DNA of 64,000 nt from Cristatella mucedo (lineage: Eukaryota; Bryozoa; Phylactolaemata; Cristatellidae), in contig WPIO01000029.1 in assembly GCA_009760855.2 (NCBI GenBank), forward strand, positions 2,712,001 to 2,776,000, read 5' to 3'. Position numbers and translations under genes: made by a program. This document shows, in pieces, positions 60,101 through 64,000 of this stretch. Numbering within the stretch: position 1 is the first letter of the stretch; each line of letters opens with the position of its first letter. The notes under the pieces are model-generated. The model searched no databases and had not been told where the DNA came from. It worked only from the letters and a program-made list of their open reading frames with translations.

Positions 60101-62251
60101 GAGCTGCTTCTTGGACTAACTGGTTGCTCCAAACAATGTAAAGACAATGAGAGCTTGCAAGCAACAGATAACGGTGTAAAGTGCCTCTACCTTACCTACT
60201 AACGACTGAGGCCTCCTCATACGTTCGTACAGTTTGGACTTCCGAGTTACAACAGAAACCTTGTTGTCAAGGCTTTCACTTGCTCTCAGCACCGCATCAG
60301 CCCCCGGCTCCACAGCAGACTGTAATGTGAAACAACAGAACCTACCACAGTGCCCAGCCAGTAGACAGCCATCGGGTGCAGCATGATGAGCCCTCTAAGC
60401 TATAACACTGCCAAAGCGTTTACAGGTCTAGCACAGACCTTCTCAACAATTTCGAAAGCATCATCGGCACCATCTGCTTGCTCGATGTTTATCACGTCCT
60501 CGGATATCGAGCCAGCTGAGTGCTTGTTCACATCGGGCTGTTCCTATGTGCAGACCGAGACAAATTGACTAAGCGCTGCTTCGGTCGCTCTTTCGCACGC
60601 AGCCAAGAGGACAGCAGTCAGCGCATACTGTAGCCACACAGCAGCTATCGGAGCAAGCCAGTGCTCAGCAACAGCGAGCTGCACCTTCGGAGACCATAGA
60701 CGCACAAGTGCCTGCCAAATTCGGCCACGAATGTCGTATTTCTCAAGCTTGTTGCCCGTTGCAAGCATCTGGCTCTCGGACCCAGACAGACAGGCGACCG
60801 TGCACGATACGAGCGTGCACGTTCGTCACGTTTACCAGTTCACTTTAGCGCTTCGGACGCAAAAGTTGTTCGCAAAATAGAAAGCAAGCAGTAGAGCGGC
60901 AATGACAAGAGGATTTGCTCACGGCCTTTGGGTTCTGCTTGAACAGGCGATCCAGCAGTTTGTCCACGATGGAGTCAGCAATGGCAGTTGCTAGCTGAAG
61001 GTTCTTCTTCCTATGGAAAAACCGCGGGACTAGCGGCTGTGGAGTGCGCTTGCCTTTGCTGCTGCTGCTGCTGCAGCTTAGGGTCACGCTGTGGAGGCAC
61101 GCTGAACTCGCACAGCACTATGCACGACGAGAGCGTGGCCAGTCGCCCGCACGTGTGCCCCGCTGGCTCCCCTCCTGCTCGAACGCTCCAGTACCTGAGC
61201 TGCGTGGCGACGTTCACCTCTAGCTGATGCTTGATGACAGCTGCCACGAGCTCCTCGCCTGTCGCAATGCAATCCCTCTTATAAACAGCCTCCAGCTCAC
61301 TAGTGAGGTCGTGCTGCAAATTGACGGGCACTAGTCCAGCAGAGAACAAGCAGGCAGCGGCTGCCAATAACTCGACTGCAGCCTTTTTCCACGTTACGTT
61401 TGCATGAACACTATTGGCAGCATGGCAGCATTGGCAGTTTGGCAGCATGCACTGCGCTGATTGGTGCAGTACAAAAGGCTAGCCTGTATCTTGCGGCCCT
61501 GTGGTTACATCGATGGTTTGAATCCAGCCAGTAGAAGTAGTTTGTCGGTTTGCAATCGACAGAGACTGGCCACAGCAAGCAGTTAACAGTGCCTTTTCGA
61601 CACTGACGGCAATAGGGCAAACTGGAAAGGACACCCCAACAGTCTGTAACCGAGCTACAGGTCGGTACGTGAGATATCGCTGTGAGTTCGTAGAAACTAG
61701 TTTCTTGTCCATTCGGCATCGTTTTGCCCTTGGTTCTCAAATCGCTGTCACGTTCGTGCTAGATTAAATTTAAACATACAGGACCCGACGGCCAGCAGTT
61801 AGGCGTCAGACCGGTTTTTATTAAAAGTCGTTTAAAAGCGATGCATGTTATTAGCACACCACTCAACAAAACGACACCGTCAGCCCAGCATGCAGCTCAC
61901 CACACGCAACATCTGCCACTACGAAGCATTTCTCCTACACAGCCCCTCATCACCCCTACGGCGGCCCACAGCCAGCTGCTTACACCGTCGGCTCTGGAGC
62001 ATGCATCGGCAAGTGCTGCACGAACAAATGCACACGACTGCTTTGATCCACCCAGATGACCTGTCACTGAAGAACGCCTGGGCAGCCTCGAGTGTGCAGA
62101 AAAGTAATCAACCCGGCAGTCTATCAGCTCCAGCATCGTACGCACGTGCAAAAAAAAAAGAAGCGAGCCCCATAAAAATTGTACTTACATTGGTGCTCAG
62201 GAAGTATGGATAGTCGGCAGTTATGCTCTTCAACATTTCAGCAACGGTTGT
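38703..62251 (-). CDS. CARMIL-like capping-protein regulator, C-terminal 15 exons
   Basis: CARMIL proteins bind actin capping protein at the cell edge and allosterically weaken its hold on filament barbed ends. Exons on the minus strand, 5' to 3': 62251-62189, 61313-61195, 61010-60923, 60543-60439, 60319-60196, 54678-54553, 54309-54268, 54168-53841, 53070-52918, 46631-46384, 43147-43040, 41463-41348, 41084-40706, 40593-40516 and 39100-38703. All are GT-AG and the phases join throughout, giving 824 residues and a stop. Identification rests on LVHVTKDRPRRTKMHMP, which fits the CPI capping-protein motif LxHxTxxRPK(6x)P, on a downstream MDRFFSQS resembling the CARMIL-specific motif, and on the proline- and lysine-rich disordered tail. 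The PH-like, leucine-rich-repeat and presumably part of the helical domain lie beyond 64,000. CPI motifs also occur in other proteins (CD2AP, CKIP-1, WASHCAP), but the overall layout fits CARMIL best. Confidence 0.78.
40516..41084 (-). CDS. CARMIL-like exons with proline-rich segment
   Basis: Exon 41084-40706 is rich in PxxP and basic-proline motifs (PKVPLRPPIPPE, ARPPKPLPKPKPGSRP), typical SH3 ligands, and matches the proline-rich tail through which CARMILs bind myosin-I SH3 domains. Exon 40593-40516 continues with EQRAVKELAIADAAKELPIT. A long plus-strand open frame over the same DNA is its shadow. Confidence 0.75.
41348..41463 (-). CDS. CARMIL-like exon with LLAEM helix
   Basis: Encodes ARRMIGAAAIPGMGSDKLLA then EMLAKRQSMSPSAQ. 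The KLLAEMLAKRQ stretch resembles a short helix in CARMIL tails and the first half of a WH2 motif, but the LKKV half of WH2 is missing, so I do not call actin-monomer binding. Confidence 0.7.
43040..43147 (-). CDS. CARMIL-like exon, acidic linker
   Basis: 36 codons, phase 1 to 1, encoding DGVKPSISLRDVPDPVHRVA and more of a disordered linker. Could be skipped without shifting the frame. Confidence 0.65.
43695..44540 (+). mobile_element. LINE-B copy
   Basis: Nearly colinear with the copy at 8764: CATCACCACGTGCTCGAAAT, 'VRSRLDYCNSLLAGLPKKAT', 'LLKELGRMPVDQRIQSKVLT', 'APPYLAELLYQFQPL', and a C-terminus ending CVPKAA. There is a short frameshift near 44,165. It retains the uninterrupted CCAAGATTAGGAGC site. 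Antisense within a CARMIL-like intron. Confidence 0.85.
45215..45380 (-). mobile_element. tRNA-derived SINE
   Basis: Minus strand: a head with GCAGGGTGGTTAAGGTGTTA (A-box-like) and CGTAGGCTCGAGCCACG (B-box-like), then GTGAAGCGCCTGAATAGAGA, TAAAGTTCTCTTAGGGTGCT, and an ATATGAATGAATTAT end. It has an extra ~30 bp between the two boxes compared with 25,151. Confidence 0.75.
46075..46352 (+). mobile_element. LINE-B 3' end
   Basis: Carries 'VKPAADCGISFPAVQSCCLF', 'LLTFALLHEMKSV' and the terminal GTCCTTGTTGCTTTGTGGAT...ATACATTACATTATA. It stops about 30 bases from the 3' edge (46,384) of a CARMIL-like exon, antisense to that gene. Confidence 0.75.
46384..46631 (-). CDS. CARMIL-like exon, second basic cluster
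   Basis: Begins SLSNLFGLKKDKKPEGDK, a hydrophobic-basic stretch, and continues with KPPIMPKRTALTVKDIPEKH. Together with the preceding exon's KKKSFWPFG cluster it could form the membrane-binding part of the tail. Confidence 0.75.
47267..47843 (+). mobile_element. LINE-A 3' part interrupted by a SINE-type tail
   Basis: Runs from the 'FRSLILRLQPTYQIYS' region (shifted frame) through TTAAAAAGAACTAAAAACGC and the 3' UTR, to a tail AAAGTGTCTAGAAGAGATTG and GTATTATTATTATTAC. Its UTR is interrupted near 47,650 by a second hairpin tail. Confidence 0.8.
47650..47717 (+). mobile_element. SINE tail nested in LINE-A UTR
   Basis: ATGTGAAGTGTCTGAATAGA, GATTAAGTTCTCTTGGGGTG and CTATACAAATGAATTATA have the SINE spelling ('CTGAATAGAGAT...TCTTGGGGTGCTAT') rather than the LINE-A spelling. 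Intact LINE-A UTRs (e.g. about 51,030) read ATGTTATTCTTGTTGTTTAT across this point. Confidence 0.75.
47844..49959. other. CARMIL-like intron, no gene recognised
   Basis: No exon found on either strand. A GGATGGATGGATG run lies near 49,320, and 49,911-49,964 has a 27-bp near-duplicate (CAATTTGCAAACGATAATAG / CAATTTGCAGATGATAATAG). Confidence 0.35.
49960..51165 (+). mobile_element. LINE-A copy reaching RT motif A
   Basis: Extends further 5' than other copies: VSLFVLLDLSTAFDIIVHQV contains motif A with its catalytic aspartate. Next come SRLGITGTAVQWFRSYLSGR, a frameshift in the PQG box, MRMTQLYLCIDP (the YADD box is lost to the frameshift), and IDDIRTWMAANFPKLNDDKT. An internal deletion joins 'HHFSPTCIGY' to 'TKAWNSLPTCI' near 50,822. 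The tail is complete. Antisense in a CARMIL-like intron. Confidence 0.88.
51166..52917. other. CARMIL-like intron, no gene recognised
   Basis: AT-rich, with no exon or repeat that I can place. Confidence 0.35.
52918..53070 (-). CDS. CARMIL-like lysine-rich exon
   Basis: Starts SPQIKKKSFWPFGSSSKDKE and continues with repeated KDKETKE/KEKDKK units, about 45% Lys plus Glu/Asp. The KKKSFWPFG cluster (basic flank, two aromatics) is a plausible membrane-binding element. The charged repeat may form a single alpha helix. Confidence 0.75.
53161..53290 (+). mobile_element. SINE, head truncated
   Basis: Retains the B-box region GTCATGGGCTCGAGCCCTTC, then GTAAAATGCCTGGATAGAGA, TTAAGTTCTCTTATGGTGCT and an AT-rich end. 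The A-box side is lost next to a run of nine C residues. Confidence 0.75.
53841..54168 (-). CDS. CARMIL-like capping-protein-binding exon
   Basis: Contains LVHVTKDRPRRTKMHMPGRR, with the L, H, T, R, P and distal P of the CPI consensus in exact spacing. About 30 residues later comes GGEVMDRFFSQSPDM, in the place of the CARMIL-specific FF motif. A serine-rich linker follows (SSGKTGSLGRSPSITEAD). This is the strongest evidence for the family assignment. Confidence 0.85.
54268..54678 (-). CDS. CARMIL-like linker exons
   Basis: Exon 54678-54553 encodes PSMQLYAVEVEPAIDVDSPV and onward; exon 54309-54268 is only 42 bp (DLEEDVTDKAILET). Both are acidic, disordered linkers identified by splice sites and continuous phase 1. 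Confidence 0.65.
54985..55270 (-). mobile_element. LINE-B fragment, decayed
   Basis: The minus strand shows 'LCNDLSPTADCITSFPAIMS', 'HFLDCPFESAVLLTYSLMHE' and a short UTR remnant. Same strand as the CARMIL-like gene. Confidence 0.65.
55530..55790. repeat. Purine-rich (GA-type) tract
   Basis: About 260 bp almost free of pyrimidines on the plus strand, mixing GAGA, GGGGA and AGACAGACAGAC. Low complexity; the Ser/Leu/Pro frames on the opposite strand are not genes. Confidence 0.85.
56140..56240 (-). mobile_element. tRNA-like sequence or SINE head
   Basis: The minus strand has GGTCGTGGGTTCGACTCCAT, whose GGTTCGACTCC is a perfect RNA polymerase III B box. About 40 bases upstream TATCTCATCTATAAGATG could be a decayed D-arm/A box. 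Arms do not close into a clean cloverleaf, so it is a pseudo-tRNA or SINE rather than a working tRNA. Confidence 0.5.
56320..56400. repeat. CTCACA-rich simple repeat
   Basis: Imperfect repetition of CTCACAC, CATCTCACA and ACCTGCC words over about 80 bp in an intron of the CARMIL-like gene. Confidence 0.7.
56401..58079. other. CARMIL-like intron, no gene recognised
   Basis: No exon with usable splice sites seen. Moderately AC/AG-rich with no recognised mobile element. Confidence 0.35.
58080..58470 (-). mobile_element. LINE-B 3' end
   Basis: The minus strand encodes SCMDNKLAVSFLRLKTVINR, then SFSSAGPRLWN and NDNYSPAADYGSFFSAVLSW, and the UTR with GTAACACCCACACAGTCTTT. The tail continues to the TACATTACAT-like run at about 58,055. 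Sense orientation in a CARMIL-like intron. Confidence 0.82.
58600..58960 (-). mobile_element. LINE-B-related 3' end, divergent
   Basis: The minus strand gives 'AVDSKSFCSEGSRLWNLLPQ' and 'HFFDWPHEAAVLPTFSLLRE', clearly related to but distinct from the copy next to it. A separate insertion of an older or sister subfamily. Confidence 0.75.
59040..59950 (+). mobile_element. Degenerate LINE-A with LINE-B tail inside
   Basis: Begins with the decayed equivalents of 'QGSVLGMFLFMLYTLPTADE' and 'TQLCLCFDPSFRP', continues to 'LICRELPHYATFQRPAL' and a 3' end near 59,900 with AAACAGACTTGGTTAACTTA. A minus-strand LINE-B tail (about 59,606-59,675, ACACCCACTTAGTCTTTATG) lies within it. Confidence 0.6.
60196..60543 (-). 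CDS. CARMIL-like linker exons after helical region
   Basis: Exon 60543-60439 (35 codons; GSISEDVINIEQADGADDAF) and exon 60319-60196 (SKLYERMRRPQSLVG at its end). The basic RKSKLYERMRRPQS stretch resembles the R-x-R-P-x-S linker known from CARMILs, from memory. The donor of the first exon (GTCTGT) is weak. Confidence 0.65.
60923..62251 (-). CDS. CARMIL-like helical exons, first in window
   Basis: Exons 62251-62189 (TTVAEMLKSITADYPYFLST), 61313-61195 (HDLTSELEAVYKRDCIATGE then ELVAAVIKHQLEVNVATQL) and 61010-60923 (KNLQLATAIADSIVDKLLDR then LFKQNPKA). They are strongly helical with heptad-like hydrophobics, fitting the helical dimerisation domain that follows the leucine-rich repeats in CARMIL. 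Residue-level homology was not verified. An additional exon between the first two cannot be excluded. Confidence 0.6.
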
Positions 62252-64000
62252 CTAAAGCACACGGTTTAACATGCAAATGGTCATGCAAGCACTCAGCAAC
62301 AGGCTGGGTAAACGCTCTAATTATGGCCTGCATACTTCAGCTTCGAAATGTCATGCTGCAGAATAATTTAATGCCAGAAATTCAGGCTGTTAGTTTGGCC
62401 AATCTACAGGCAATCACTGATACACGTCACAAGGCTCAACCGTGAAATACGAGTGCACATAATGCACACATTTTTAGAGACACTGTGTAGCTTTCTTGCT
62501 ATCAGCCATAATTAAAAGGAGGAATCTAAAGGAGGAATCACAGATAGGTAGATAGATGACAACAAAAATAATCCATTTATCCTAAATAAAGAATTTGTCA
62601 ATGTCTTATTTAAAAGCATTGTCGAAAAGAAAGTGTGCTTTGTAAAAGAGCATTCACTGGGATAACTGTCACTAGGATAAATGCCGTGGCCTTCCCCCCA
62701 CAATTGTGCTAGTTTTGCTCTGAGACCTACAGGTGAACTCACAGGCTAAAAATCGTTTGGATTTATTATTAATTAAATGTAGCCTTAACAATTAGTACAG
62801 GTTTAAGCTTTATTGGGCTCCTAATGAAGTTTAGCAGCAAACCTGACCTCCCACGGCCAAATGGTATTACTCTTTGGCCCACACACACTCTGCATTGTTT
62901 CTATTAGAAATCCAACAAATACATATGTATCTTTTTTACGATTGCTACATGCCTTGAGTGGTATGTATCCAGCCACACCAATGTTCTCGATGTTGCAATT
63001 AGAATCTTAATACAACATCTACAGAATCAGAACTAGATGGCAAAATGTGTGTGCATGCATCTATGGTATATCTATACATACAGCGCTATATAATATCAAG
63101 GATGATTCATTCACGGCCGATTCATCCATAGACGATTTATCTGCTGAATGTTCATGCTGACAAGAAACCCTAAACCCTAATTAAAAATATTTGTTTTAAC
63201 ATATTTTCCAATTTAGTCCTTCAGCAATTCATATTAACAAGTTTCAATATTATTCTGGATGAATCGTCCATATTAAACGTCCTCTGGATGAATCATCCGA
63301 GATGAGCAGTCCGTGGAATAGGTGTAATGCTGACGCCAAAGCAGATCCGAGTGGCCGAGCAGTTCAGGAAGCAAGCGCCTAGTACTGCAAATTATCTGCA
63401 GAGTATATGGCTGCCAATGAAGATGGCTGTAAGAGCACCACATCAAGAGCATATATGGATATAAATCGACCAAGCTAACCCTGAAGAGTCACAATTTTTA
63501 AAACCCAGAGCACATTTTCAGATAATTTTAAATATTTGGGGTGAACTCCCGTGATTTGCCTGCCCCTTGTTCATTCAGCATCATCCGACTGTTTCGGCAG
63601 TAGTTCGATCACGCCACATTCCTAGCACTTCAAAAACAATAAATTATCGATAGATAGATACTTGGATTGTCTACTTGGAGTGGGTGAGAGCTTCATGAGA
63701 TTTAAGCTGGCAACATATGACGGGAGTTCAAGTCAAACTGACGGAAGGCAAGTTTGCCAAAGCTCTCACGTGCATCAAAGCAACTATGCACACCGGAAAG
63801 TCTTGCTTCCTCCCTACTTCTGTCATGATTGAATCTTTGATGCACACGTCACCGAGACGGGGCGGGCCAGGCTTAAAGAAGACTTAACACGACTCGGACA
63901 CTAGACGTGGCCCTACTTCTTGGCCGAGATTCGGTCAAGACTGAACGAATAATCATAGGCACCGTTTAGGGTATGCCTTCTTCATTACTTTTAAATGCAT
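62252..64000. other. Presumed intron at right edge, no exon found
   Basis: AT-rich DNA. Between 63,118 and 63,305 the word GATTCATCC or its reverse GGATGAATC appears several times. A tRNA-like GTGGCCGAGCAGTTCAGG is seen near 63,352. No leucine-rich-repeat exon of the minus-strand gene was recognised. Confidence 0.35.

Noticed and set aside
61845..62213. Plus-strand open frame with DLSLKNAWAAS
   Set aside because: No start context, homologous family or splice support; it overlaps the intron between the first two CARMIL-like exons.
63168..63181. Telomere-like AAACCCTAAACCCTAA
   Set aside because: Only two units, plant-type repeat, in the middle of AT-rich intronic DNA; too short to be an interstitial telomere.

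Overview
This is a window of animal nuclear DNA. The protein-coding genes are split by GT-AG introns, microsatellites are common, and much of the rest is 5'-truncated non-LTR retrotransposons. The three recognisable genes are a Snail-type zinc-finger repressor, a KATNAL2-type AAA ATPase and a CARMIL-type capping-protein regulator, all bilaterian families. The sequence does not allow a firm placement below Bilateria. An arthropod or chelicerate is my guess only.

Layout. 1-246 is the end of a hAT transposase. 0.5-4.0 kb holds retrotransposon fragments, two of which meet tail to tail at about 3535. 4.3-6.0 kb is one GC-rich open frame ending in four Snail-type C2H2 fingers, with an eh1-like co-repressor motif and a polyalanine tract. 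6-22.8 kb is gene-poor and holds many copies of two LINE families. Here I call them LINE-A (tail with a conserved hairpin followed by a TTA-rich microsatellite) and LINE-B (tail rich in TACATTACAT), together with a hAT-like non-autonomous element. 22,877-34,350 (+) is a complete 14-exon KATNAL2 gene, whose splice phases all agree and give 553 residues. 38,703-62,251 (-) holds 15 phase-compatible exons for the last 824 residues of a CARMIL-like protein; its leucine-rich N-terminus must lie beyond the right edge. The two genes converge, with about 4.3 kb between their stop codons.

Mobile DNA. LINE-A and LINE-B encode L2/CR1-like reverse transcriptase C-termini. At least three tRNA-like SINE copies, plus several tail-only fragments, carry a tail closely matching LINE-A, which suggests the SINE borrows LINE-A machinery. 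Nested insertions give a relative chronology. The clearest is a 118-bp LINE-A tail inside a LINE-B copy, flanked by a 5-bp duplication, with the empty site preserved in a second LINE-B copy 34 kb away.

The genes do not form an operon or shared pathway. KATNAL2 (microtubules) and CARMIL (actin capping protein) are both cytoskeletal, but I see no reason to read their adjacency as functional. No rRNA, CRISPR array or complete tRNA was seen.
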